Shown in pieces: positions 9,344 through 16,476 of a stretch of DNA of 64,000 nucleotides. Made by a program: the position numbers and the translations under genes. The notes beneath the pieces are model-generated. The model ran no database searches. It had not been told where the DNA came from and saw only the letters and a list, made by a program, of their open reading frames with translations. The stretch covers positions 27,253-91,252 of the forward strand of contig JANQPD010000052.1 of the NCBI GenBank assembly GCA_028285465.1, written 5' to 3'. This DNA comes from Owenweeksia sp. Its GTDB lineage: Bacteria > Bacteroidota > Bacteroidia > Flavobacteriales > Schleiferiaceae. Positions within the stretch are counted from its first letter, which is position 1, and every line of letters starts with the position of its first letter.

Positions 9344-11008
9344 TTACCCGCCATAGTATTTATCTACCAAGGCCTTTGCTTTTGCCCGAAGTTCCGGCTC
9401 GGGTTCTTCTTGTGCCAGTCTATGTAAGACCGCCTTTACTTTTAATGCGCCTACAGCATTTAATTGGCCGGCTGCTTCCAGGCCTTTTGCCCTAATGCTG
9501 CTGTTTTCATCGCGCAGGGCAATGCCCACCACCGTGCTGTACAGGTTTTTGTTTTGCGTGGTAAACAAGCGCAACAATACCCTTTGCTTTTCTTCCACGG
9601 AGTTGGCTTCTTTCAGTTGCGCCAGCAAATAGTTGTCAGGAAGCCTGTCTTCTACCGTACCTGGAAAAAAGTACCCGAAAGAAACCTGGACATTGTAGGG
9701 CGCTCTTTGCGCATCGATCTTTAATGTATCCTGTACTTTGGGCTTAATAAAAGCACTGCGCCACGGAAATGCAGTATCCCCGGTGCTTAACCTGTACCGA
9801 AACGGAACGCTATAGAGTGCCGCAGCGGCCGTGTCCTGCGTAAACAGGAGCAAAAAGCGTTTTTTTGCCGCCTGGTAGCGGTAGTCTACCCTTACACGGG
9901 GCAGGCTATCGGCATGCCATTCGTTAATAAACCGCTCTTTCTCTTTAAGTTCCGGGTTTTTGGTGCGGTAGAGTGCTGCAAATGCCTTCACCAGGCGTGG
10001 TGATTTGGGACCAGAAAGCTGCCATTTATGCTTTACCCGTTCCTGGTACCAGTCTTCTCCTTTTTTGGTGATGACCCAGTCTGTAAACGCCTGGGATGCC
10101 TTTTCTTCATCTCCTTGTGAAGCCAGCAAGAAGGACTGCTGATAGAGCCGGTACTTTTCCGGCAAAAAGTCGTCTAGCTCCTCTTCCTTGATAAAGAAGT
10201 GTTCTGTTTTGGTTTGCTTCAAACTATCCAGTAGCTGGTATACTTCCTTGTCAAAAACAAAATTAAACCGCGCGGAAAGAAAGGCCTCTATAGGGGCTGT
10301 TTCTTTTTTGATCAGCAGCCAGGAAGCCCGTTCAAAGCCTTCGCTAAACACATATTTTTTGTCCAGTTTTTCAGGATCGGGCTTTTTAAAATCCCCTAGC
10401 ACAAGAAAAAAATCAGCAGGATCAACGGCTTCCTGCGTGTCCCAAAAACTACCCACCTTGCGTTCGTTTGCGGTAGAGACAAAGCTTAGCGAACCTATAG
10501 TAGCTACGTTGAGCGCTGCAGGGTGGCTGATGTTGAGGCTCATCAGGGTTTCCTGCCCCCTAACCGCCGGGAAAAAAAGGCCTACATGGTTCCCCGTATT
10601 TTCTTGGTACATGGCCAATGGGTTTATAGCCAGCAATTCTTCATTCTGCATAATGAAGGGGTGCAGCATTTCGTGCCTCAGGTCGATCGTATATTCAATT
10701 GCTATTACCGCATGAGTACGCAGGCGGTTTTGCGGTAGTTGTACGTACAATAGGTTTTCTTTTTGCTGGTAGCCCAGTGTGCCCTTTATACGTCCTTCGC
10801 GTAGGTGTATGTGCTTTATATCCAGGGGCGCCCCGCATTCCAATACAAGGCTATCTCCACTTACAGCTATGGTTAGCTCCACGCGGGCTTCAATTTGTGC
10901 TTGCGCGAGATCTTCCACCGCCATACTTAAGCTGCAGTGTGTCACCTCCTGTCCCCATAGCGGATAAACCAAAATAAAATATACAGCGAAAAATAGGCAT
11001 CTTTGCAT
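9344..11008 (-). CDS. M1-peptidase-like N-terminal domain protein with HEAT repeats, no catalytic motif
   Basis: 554 residues with a signal peptide (MQRCLFFAVYFILVYPLWGQ). Residues ~25-210 resemble the N-terminal beta-sandwich of M1 aminopeptidases (for example HPAALNVATIGSLSF and DFFLVLGDFKKP). The following part keeps the general shape, but I find no HEXXH zinc motif and no GXMEN motif, so it should not be a peptidase. The C-terminal ~100 residues look like HEAT-type helical repeats (ALRDENSSIRAKGLEAAGQL, then AVLHRLAQEEPEPELRAKA). It is probably periplasmic. It is divergent from the biotin carrier gene at 11068. The assignment rests on pattern resemblance and should be treated as tentative. 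Confidence 0.55.
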   Translation of the reverse strand: MQRCLFFAVYFILVYPLWGQEVTHCSLSMAVEDLAQAQIEARVELTIAVSGDSLVLECGAPLDIKHIHLREGRIKGTLGYQQKENLLYVQLPQNRLRTHAVIAIEYTIDLRHEMLHPFIMQNEELLAINPLAMYQENTGNHVGLFFPAVRGQETLMSLNISHPAALNVATIGSLSFVSTANERKVGSFWDTQEAVDPADFFLVLGDFKKPDPEKLDKKYVFSEGFERASWLLIKKETAPIEAFLSARFNFVFDKEVYQLLDSLKQTKTEHFFIKEEELDDFLPEKYRLYQQSFLLASQGDEEKASQAFTDWVITKKGEDWYQERVKHKWQLSGPKSPRLVKAFAALYRTKNPELKEKERFINEWHADSLPRVRVDYRYQAAKKRFLLLFTQDTAAAALYSVPFRYRLSTGDTAFPWRSAFIKPKVQDTLKIDAQRAPYNVQVSFGYFFPGTVEDRLPDNYLLAQLKEANSVEEKQRVLLRLFTTQNKNLYSTVVGIALRDENSSIRAKGLEAAGQLNAVGALKVKAVLHRLAQEEPEPELRAKAKALVDKYYGG

Positions 11009-11067
11009 CCGGCGGCGTTCTATTTAAACGCACAAAGTAAGCGCCTTTTAAACGAATCACTTGCACC

Positions 11068-11574
11068 ATGTACAAGATTACAACGGCAGATAAAACCTTT
11101 GAAGTAGAATTAGAAAAAGGAAACGATAACCGGGGCAAAGTTAATGGCCTCCCCTTTTCGCTGGATACGCTGCGTGAAGGAGAACGCTTCCACATTCTCC
11201 GCAACGGCATAAGCTACAGCGTGGAGGTAATACGTGCTCAATATGAAGAAAAGCACTTTGAACTCATGGTAAACGGCCATCGCTATACCTATTCGGCACA
11301 GGACCGCTTTGACCTGTTGCTAAAAAAGCTGGGTATGGAAAACCTGGCTTCAGCTGCCGTAAACGATTTAAAAGCGCCCATGCCCGGTATGGTGCTTTCC
11401 ATACATGTAAAAACTGGCCAGGACGTAAAAAAAGGCGACCCTTTACTGGTGCTGGAAGCCATGAAAATGGAAAACGTACTGAAAGCGGTGGCAGACGGCA
11501 CCATAAAAAGCATTCAGGCAGAAACCGGAAAAGCCGTTGAAAAAAACCAGGTGCTTGTTGAGTTCGAAGCTTAG
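11068..11574 (+). CDS. Biotin/lipoyl carrier protein (BCCP-type subunit of an acyl-CoA carboxylase)
   Basis: 168 residues. The C-terminal ~75 residues form a biotinyl domain with the sequence LEAMKMEN; Lys133 is the biotin attachment site. The preceding PMPG motif and the final NQVLVEFEA strand are typical. The N-terminal ~90 residues are the linker/oligomerisation region found in carrier proteins of propionyl-/acetyl-CoA carboxylases. No carboxylase or carboxyltransferase gene is adjacent, so the partner is elsewhere. Its stop overlaps the convergent lipoprotein gene by four bases. Confidence 0.85.
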   Translation: MYKITTADKTFEVELEKGNDNRGKVNGLPFSLDTLREGERFHILRNGISYSVEVIRAQYEEKHFELMVNGHRYTYSAQDRFDLLLKKLGMENLASAAVNDLKAPMPGMVLSIHVKTGQDVKKGDPLLVLEAMKMENVLKAVADGTIKSIQAETGKAVEKNQVLVEFEA

Positions 11575-12695
11575 TTGGGGTAGGCTACGGCAAAGTGGCC
11601 GAACAGCCTATTGAGCTGTATGGTGCTTCCATCATTAGCCAACAATGTAGCATTGGCAGAAAAGGTGAAGCGTTTTGTTGGCCAGCCGGTTGCATTCCTT
11701 TTATATTCTGCCGTACTGTGTATTTCAAACTGTCCGCCAAGCCGGTCATGCAAGCTGGTAAAGCGCTTGCCGTTTTCATCCGTATAAATAAGCTCTACTG
11801 TATGCAGTTGCTCCGGATTTTGCGTGGTTAGCTGCTGTATGTTATAAATAAACTCGGCAGAGCAGTTTTGAGCTAACCCAGGCACAGGCTTTACTGCCCG
11901 GCTTACCTTTTTCCGGCAACCATCCGCAAAGGTCATTTCTGCCCTTAAGGTTTGTTCCTCTCCATAGCTCCCCAGCAAAAGGCCCGATAAAGGAATTTCT
12001 ACTTGTTCGTCATTCAAATACCAATCTACCTGAACAGGGGTATACGTTTCGCGGCTTACTACCGTGGGCATCACGCGATTATCGGTTAGCCAGGTAAGGT
12101 TAAAGGTAGCATCACAATCCAATGTGGGGTGCAGGTAATGCGTTATTTCACTTGAGCAATCTGTATACTCACAGCGAAGAGAAATGGGTAGTTCTTCGGT
12201 AAACCCACGGATGGAAAAACTCGCTGCGTTCCCCAGGAATATTCCTTCAGGAAGTTTCCACTGGTATGAAGTAGCCAGGTTGCTGGTGCTAAATAAGCTT
12301 ACCAGGTATTCTCCCGGGATGGCAGATTGCTGCGTTGTACTGCTCAAAGCGTAGGATCGCTCATTTACTTCATCCGAAACATTCAAAGCACTAAAATCGG
12401 AAATGCCTTGTATCCCCGTCCGCAACCAAATGGACAGGCTTGGACCGGGGGTTCCGTCAGCAGGGCCTAATTTACCCCTCAAAGTAAGTACGCTATCGGT
12501 ATCCAGCACAAAATCCGTGGTGAGGGCGTAGTTCTGCTCACCAGCTGTAAAGCCTATCGTATCCCCGTCCAATAAACCACTTACATAAAATGTAGGAGCA
12601 TCGTTATACACGGAATTCTCCATGCCATCATCTTTGCTACATGCAAAGGCTGCAGCAACAAACGTTATGAGTACTATTCTTTTTAATTGCTTCAT
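11571..12695 (-). CDS. Predicted lipoprotein, function unknown
   Basis: 374 residues with a lipoprotein signal peptide (LITFVAAAFAC, lipidation Cys followed by SKDDG). The rest is beta-rich; one part (WKLPEGIFLGNAASFSIRGF) looks like a PKD or Ig-type domain. It is the third gene of an apparent minus-strand unit behind the ECF sigma factor (13895) and the barrel protein (12708), with a 12-bp gap. It is probably an exported partner of that regulatory pair. I do not recognise a specific family. Confidence 0.65.
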   Translation of the reverse strand: MKQLKRIVLITFVAAAFACSKDDGMENSVYNDAPTFYVSGLLDGDTIGFTAGEQNYALTTDFVLDTDSVLTLRGKLGPADGTPGPSLSIWLRTGIQGISDFSALNVSDEVNERSYALSSTTQQSAIPGEYLVSLFSTSNLATSYQWKLPEGIFLGNAASFSIRGFTEELPISLRCEYTDCSSEITHYLHPTLDCDATFNLTWLTDNRVMPTVVSRETYTPVQVDWYLNDEQVEIPLSGLLLGSYGEEQTLRAEMTFADGCRKKVSRAVKPVPGLAQNCSAEFIYNIQQLTTQNPEQLHTVELIYTDENGKRFTSLHDRLGGQFEIHSTAEYKRNATGWPTKRFTFSANATLLANDGSTIQLNRLFGHFAVAYPN

Positions 12696-12707
12696 TTTCT
12701 TCTTCTG

Positions 12708-13898
12708 CTAAAACGCATATTGCAAAAACATACGCACGTCCGTAAGCGCCATATGGCGTTTATCTGTGGTGCTGATATCACTAAGTGAGCCGCTGATCCG
12801 GGTGCCCAGGTTTACGCTCGGAGAAAGCCGGTAGCGATATTGTCCGAGCAAGCCAAAATCATAGCGGTTTAAAAATTCCGGCTCTGAAGGTTGTTGCACA
12901 TTAAACTTGGAAACCAGTTCTTCAAATACATGCCTTTCTTTTACCGTTTGCACTTCATAGTCCAACAAAAGTGCTGCGTAGCCTCCTATTCCCCATTGAT
13001 GGCGGGTACCCGTGTTATATTGCAACAATAAGGGCAATTCGAGGTGTGTAAGGCTGGCTACTTCACGAGTGTGAATCACGCGTTCTTCGTTGAAACTATA
13101 AAAGGTGCTGTCACGTTGTTGTGAGATACCGGGCGAATGACGTTGCACAACGTTTACCTCTGCCGCCAATGACCACCCTCTACCGATGTTTCTTGCATAG
13201 CCCAGGCCTGCTGACCATCCATAACCCTGGTGGGCAGAAAAATTAACCGCGCTCCATGACCCGCCAACATTGAAGTAAAACCTTGAAGGAGAATGGTATT
13301 TCGTCTTAGGCCTTTTGTTAGGTGCACTTTCAAAAGGCATTGCCAGGTACGGCGTTTCAGGCAGCTCGGCCAGGCCTAAATAACCCGGGGCTTCCCAATC
13401 GCTACTTTCTTCATGTAACGCGATTCTGCTTTGTACCGCATCGCTTTTCTCCTCCTGTGCTCCCAGGTGGGCAGCAAAGAGACGCTCATTCACTGTTTTC
13501 TTTAAGCTTGGCTTTCCCGTTTTCGCGACAGGTGCAGAAAGCTGCTGCTCAGAACTTACCACGGGGGCATTTACGGAAGACCGGGTGTTTCCTGCTTCAG
13601 GTACCCCCCCTGTTTCTTTTGCGGGTTGTTGATTTTCTTCAGCTTGAGGGCTTACCGCCACGGGAGGTAAGACAAACTCATGCTTCGGGTGTCCTGAAAC
13701 CGAAGGTTGCATTAGCGCAAAAGAAGCCGCTACGGCACCCAGCAACAATATAACTGCTGCACTACGCCAGTAAAAAGCATGTGCTTTGTTGCGGTTGTCC
13801 AACAGCTCTTCCATAGCCTTCCAGGCCTTTGGGTTGTAGTCGAACTGCCGGTTCCGCAGCTTTTTGGAAAATAATTTATCTAGCTCTTTATCACTCAT
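12708..13898 (-). CDS. Transmembrane protein with C-terminal outer-membrane-barrel-like domain, encoded with ECF sigma factor
   Basis: 396 residues. The N-terminal ~40 residues are charged and cytoplasmic-like (MSDKELDKLFSKKLRNRQFD). One membrane helix follows (SAAVILLLGAVAASFALM), then a Pro/Glu-rich linker, then from about residue 205 a beta-barrel-like region (RFYFNVGGSWSAVNFSA to VRMFLQYAF). The ATG overlaps the sigma factor stop by four bases, so the two are probably translationally coupled. Position and topology resemble an anti-sigma factor, but I see no classic anti-sigma zinc motif. This layout is common next to ECF genes in Bacteroidota. Confidence 0.6.
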   Translation of the reverse strand: MSDKELDKLFSKKLRNRQFDYNPKAWKAMEELLDNRNKAHAFYWRSAAVILLLGAVAASFALMQPSVSGHPKHEFVLPPVAVSPQAEENQQPAKETGGVPEAGNTRSSVNAPVVSSEQQLSAPVAKTGKPSLKKTVNERLFAAHLGAQEEKSDAVQSRIALHEESSDWEAPGYLGLAELPETPYLAMPFESAPNKRPKTKYHSPSRFYFNVGGSWSAVNFSAHQGYGWSAGLGYARNIGRGWSLAAEVNVVQRHSPGISQQRDSTFYSFNEERVIHTREVASLTHLELPLLLQYNTGTRHQWGIGGYAALLLDYEVQTVKERHVFEELVSKFNVQQPSEPEFLNRYDFGLLGQYRYRLSPSVNLGTRISGSLSDISTTDKRHMALTDVRMFLQYAF

Positions 13899-14455
13899 AA
13901 GAACACCGCTACATTATTGAGCGCTTTTCTCAACAAGGCTTTCAGCTTGGTGCGTGCATTGCTTAAATGCCACTTGCTGGTGCCTTCGCTCATACTAAGT
14001 TTCTCTCCAATTTCTTTGTGGTTGTACCCATCGATGGCGTATAGGTTGAATACCTGTTTACTTACCGGGGGCAATTGCTCTATCATGATCTGCAGATATT
14101 CCGCATCAAATTGCTGGTCTGCTTCGTTGTAATCCATCACCGTTACCGGGGCATGGTCCATCGGGGACTCCACATAATCTACTTTGTGCTTTTTGTTTTT
14201 CCGGTACTCATCTATTACCGTATTGATGGTAATACGCCTTAACCATGCCTCAAACGGTACCTTTTCTTCATATTTATCCAGGTTAGTCAGCACTTTGTAA
14301 AAAGCTTTATTCAGTAAAAATTCCGCTTCTTCCTTATTTCGCTCATAACGCAAACACACTGAAAGCATACAACCGTAACAAAGGCGGTAAAGCTCGTGCT
14401 GAGCCCGCCTTTTTTCTTTTTTACAGTCCTGCAAAAGTGATGCGCTAATTTTCAT
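13895..14455 (-). CDS. RNA polymerase sigma factor, ECF (sigma-70) family
   Basis: 186 residues. Region 2 (ELYRLCYGCMLSVCLRYERN to PFEAWLRRITINTVIDEYRK) and region 4 with its helix-turn-helix (LPPVSKQVFNLYAIDGYNHKE, then MSEGTSKWHLSNARTKLK) are complete. It should direct RNA polymerase to a dedicated promoter set in response to a signal, probably relayed by the membrane protein encoded just downstream. It is the first gene of the unit 13895-12708-11571. A perfect inverted repeat lies ~90 bp upstream. Confidence 0.92.
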   Translation of the reverse strand: MKISASLLQDCKKEKRRAQHELYRLCYGCMLSVCLRYERNKEEAEFLLNKAFYKVLTNLDKYEEKVPFEAWLRRITINTVIDEYRKNKKHKVDYVESPMDHAPVTVMDYNEADQQFDAEYLQIMIEQLPPVSKQVFNLYAIDGYNHKEIGEKLSMSEGTSKWHLSNARTKLKALLRKALNNVAVFL

Positions 14456-14543
14456 ATTAAGCTAAAAAACCGGAAAGGCTAATGTACTCACATTCAACCT
14501 TTCCGGCACAACCGAACAATAAACCAAAAGATATTAGCGACAC

Positions 14544-14600
14544 AACCCTCGGTAAATCCCGTTGTATATTGCTGTATACGCAGGATATTTACCGAGGGTT
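14544..14600. repeat. Perfect 14-bp inverted repeat upstream of the ECF sigma gene
   Basis: AACCCTCGGTAAAT (14544-14557) and ATTTACCGAGGGTT (14587-14600) are exact complements separated by 29 bp. The plus side is followed by a short A-rich run (AAATAAAAAAAG) but no T-run. It could be a transcript boundary between the kinase unit and the sigma unit, or a protein-binding site. Confidence 0.6.
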
Positions 14601-14651
14601 GGGTGCTTAAATAAAAAAAGTATGTAAATTTTATATGTGGCCTCTTAGGGC

Positions 14652-14840
14652 CTACAGCTCGTTTTTATAGAGGCTCGTGCCAGCTTTGCCGGATCGCGCG
14701 CGCTGCCAAATGCGGTTGTATCTTTTGTTTTTAGAACGCATGCTCTTTCTGCCCAAAGCTAATTTTGCAAGAAAATGCTCGATCAGTAAAAAGCAAAACA
14801 GAAAGAGCAGGCAGGCATATACGAGTAGTCTTCTCCACAT
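14652..14840 (-). CDS. Possible small membrane protein
   Basis: 62 residues. A hydrophobic N-terminal helix (MWRRLLVYACLLFLFCFLL) is followed by a strongly basic tail. It lies in the otherwise empty gap between the PfkB kinase gene (14908) and the ECF sigma gene, on the same strand as both. Short Bacteroidota proteins with one helix and a basic tail are common, but I cannot match it to a family, and chance cannot be excluded. Confidence 0.35.
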   Translation of the reverse strand: MWRRLLVYACLLFLFCFLLIEHFLAKLALGRKSMRSKNKRYNRIWQRARSGKAGTSLYKNEL

Positions 14841-14907
14841 TCCACAATCTTTGGCTCCTCCTGTATATATGGACGAGCTTCGATGCGGAAACGCTGCAAG
14901 GGTCCGC

Positions 14908-15831
14908 CTAGGCGAGCTCCATTTCTACCTGAGAAAGCTCTATGAAGGCTTGCACCCGCTGCTCTATTTCCTTGCTGCTCAGGTGCTCGATCCTTTGTGT
15001 GCCAAACTTCTCTACACAAAAGGAAGCCAGGGCCGAACCGAAAATGATGGCGCGCTTCATATTGTTAAAGGAGATGTTTTGTGTGCGGGCCAGGTAACCG
15101 ATAAATCCTCCCGCAAAGGTGTCCCCTGCCCCGGTAGGGTCAAATACCTCTTCCAGGGGCAATGCCGGAGCAAAAAATACCTCTTCGCGGTTAAACAAAA
15201 GGGCTCCGTGTTCTCCTTTTTTGATGATCAGGACGCGCGGACCCATATCAAGGATCTTTTTGGCTGCTTTTACCAACGAGTACTCTTCACTCAGCTGGCG
15301 GGCCTCTTCATCGTTTATGGTGAGTACGTCAACCTGTTTCAGTACTTCCTTTAAGCCATCGAGCGCCACTTCCATCCAAAAATTCATGGTATCCAATACC
15401 ACCAGTTTAGGGCGTTGGTTCATTTGATTAAGCACACTCAATTGCACCGCCGGGGTGAGGTTTCCAAGAAGCAAAAACGCTGCATCCCTGTAGGCCTCCG
15501 GCACTTTGGGGTCGAAATGTTCCAATACGTTCAATTGTGTATCCAGCGTATCGCGGGTGTTCATATCGTTGTGGTAGCGCCCCTTCCAAAAAAAAGTCTT
15601 TCCTCCGGCTATGCGGTCAATGCCCGTGGTATGGATGCCTTTTTCGTGGAACAGCTCTATTTTCTCTTGTGGAAAATCTTCTCCTATAATGGAGGTGAGG
15701 CGTATGTCATCCACAAAATTTGATGCGGATAATGCCGCATACGTACCGGACCCGCCGATAATCTTCCCGGATTTACCAAAAGGGGTTTCCAATTCGTCAA
15801 ACGCAACAGTACCCACAATTAAAAGGCTCAT
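14908..15831 (-). CDS. PfkB-family sugar/nucleoside kinase
   Basis: 307 residues. The N-terminal glycine-rich signature (FGKSGKIIGGSGTYAALSAS) and the C-terminal ATP/catalytic signature (DPTGAGDTFAGGFIGYLA, with the catalytic Asp in GAGD) are both present. Family members phosphorylate ribose, adenosine, fructose derivatives and similar substrates in the cytoplasm. The substrate cannot be read from the sequence or the neighbours. It is transcribed away from the tRNA-Asn gene. Confidence 0.9.
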   Translation of the reverse strand: MSLLIVGTVAFDELETPFGKSGKIIGGSGTYAALSASNFVDDIRLTSIIGEDFPQEKIELFHEKGIHTTGIDRIAGGKTFFWKGRYHNDMNTRDTLDTQLNVLEHFDPKVPEAYRDAAFLLLGNLTPAVQLSVLNQMNQRPKLVVLDTMNFWMEVALDGLKEVLKQVDVLTINDEEARQLSEEYSLVKAAKKILDMGPRVLIIKKGEHGALLFNREEVFFAPALPLEEVFDPTGAGDTFAGGFIGYLARTQNISFNNMKRAIIFGSALASFCVEKFGTQRIEHLSSKEIEQRVQAFIELSQVEMELA

Positions 15832-15924
15832 AAAATAATCGTTTCAAAAATTTCGGCAAATATTGTGTAATTTCCCGAAAGGCTGTAATATTGCAGCCCC
15901 TTTTTGAAGGATAAAAAAACAAAC

Positions 15925-15998
15925 TCTCCCTTAGCTCAGTTGGTTAGAGCATCTGACTGTTAATCAGAGGGTCCTTGGTTCGAGCCCAAGAGGGAGAG
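15925..15998 (+). tRNA. tRNA-Asn (anticodon GTT)
   Basis: A full cloverleaf is visible: acceptor TCTCCCT/AGGGAGA, D-arm GCTC/GAGC, anticodon stem TCTGA/TCAGA with loop CTGTTAA (GTT at 15959-15961), and T-arm CTTGG/CCAAG around TTCGAGC. The discriminator is G; CCA is not encoded. The last 17 bases of the gene plus the next base recur twice downstream at 97-bp intervals, and part of them again at 25.54 and 25.64 kb. This marks the gene as an integration site. Confidence 0.97.
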
Positions 15999-16096
15999 CA
16001 GTTAAAAACCTCACCGCATGGTGAGGTTTTTTGTTTCGGATAATCTGGGCGAGAAGTACACCCCGAGCTTAACGAGGGGAGCCCAAGAGGGAGAGC
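15991..16096 (+). repeat. Left 106-bp direct repeat of the tRNA-Asn island
   Basis: This stretch starts in the tRNA acceptor stem and contains the first hairpin, the conserved spacer and a tRNA tail. It recurs in the same orientation, with only a handful of changes, at 25536-25641. The pair behaves like left and right attachment-site remnants. Confidence 0.8.
16004..16032 (+). terminator. Terminator of tRNA-Asn (first unit)
   Basis: AAAAACCTCACC and GGTGAGGTTTTT form a perfect 12-bp stem with loop GCAT and a T-run, six bases after the tRNA. The same hairpin recurs with small changes near 25550-25575. Confidence 0.85.
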
Positions 16097-16100
16097 TTTT

Positions 16101-16129
16101 AAATGCCAGCCTGTAAGGTTGGCATTTTT
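16101..16129 (+). terminator. Terminator-like hairpin of the second 97-bp unit
   Basis: AAATGCCAGCC (16101-16111) pairs with GGTTGGCATTT (16117-16127) and runs into T residues. It has a different sequence but the same position in the unit as the hairpin at 16004. Confidence 0.75.
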
Positions 16130-16291
16130 AGTATACCTCTATTGGGTGAGAAGTCCATCCCGAGCTTGAAGAGGGAAGCCCAAGAGGGAGAGCAGCAGAA
16201 ATAAAAGTGTAAGTCTTGAGCCTAGATCCGGACCTGCACTTTTTTCTTTTCCACTGGGCGAGAAGTCTATGCCGCGATTAGACCCGGTAAG

Positions 16292-16338
16292 CTCATCAAG
16301 GTTCGCAATCGCGGGGCTCTTTTCGGGTTGCTTCAGAG
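16292..16338 (-). repeat. Left copy of a conjugative ATPase fragment
   Basis: These 47 bases match 25362-25408 with four differences. Read on the minus strand, both encode LKQ(P/A)EKSP(A/T)I(A/V)NLDE, the end of the ATPase fragment described at 25362-25535. They are direct repeats 9.07 kb apart. Confidence 0.75.
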
Positions 16339-16476
16339 ATCATTCTAACGAATGTAACTGCTTTACAAGTCACAATGCATTTTAAGTACGTATTTTGAGC
16401 GTATGTTGATCACCCTTAGCTCCGTTTCAACACACAATGTTGGTATAGAGTCGTATGAAGCCTTTAACTTTGCAGC

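Larger units (their letters stand above)
15982..16193 (+). repeat. Tandem 97-bp units of tRNA-Asn tail plus hairpin plus conserved spacer
   Basis: The 18-base tRNA tail (GAGCCCAAGAGGGAGAGC, 15982-15999) returns at 16079-16096 and, with one change, at 16176-16193, exactly 97 bp apart each time. Each interval holds a different terminator-like hairpin followed by a conserved spacer beginning TGGGCGAGAAGT (16046, 16143). A third spacer starts at 16255 and is cut off at about 16280. The pattern looks like successive insertion scars at the tRNA 3' end. Confidence 0.85.

Noticed and set aside
10188..10715. Plus-strand open frame of 175 codons opposite the M1-like gene
   Set aside because: Antisense to a gene with a signal peptide and domain pattern; its sequence is Ser/Lys-rich noise.
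14677..15354. Plus-strand open frame of 225 codons opposite the PfkB gene
   Set aside because: It is antisense to a clear kinase gene, and its translation shows no family pattern.
15982..16193. 97-bp periodic repeats as a possible CRISPR array
   Set aside because: Only three repeat ends exist, the repeated part is the tRNA tail plus a long constant spacer, the variable parts are hairpins, and no cas genes are nearby.
16465..16472. TAACTTTG as the -7 promoter element of the hybrid sensor gene
   Set aside because: It lies four bases before the ATG, so the transcript would start at or after the start codon, and no TTTG lies at -33. It may be a chance match.
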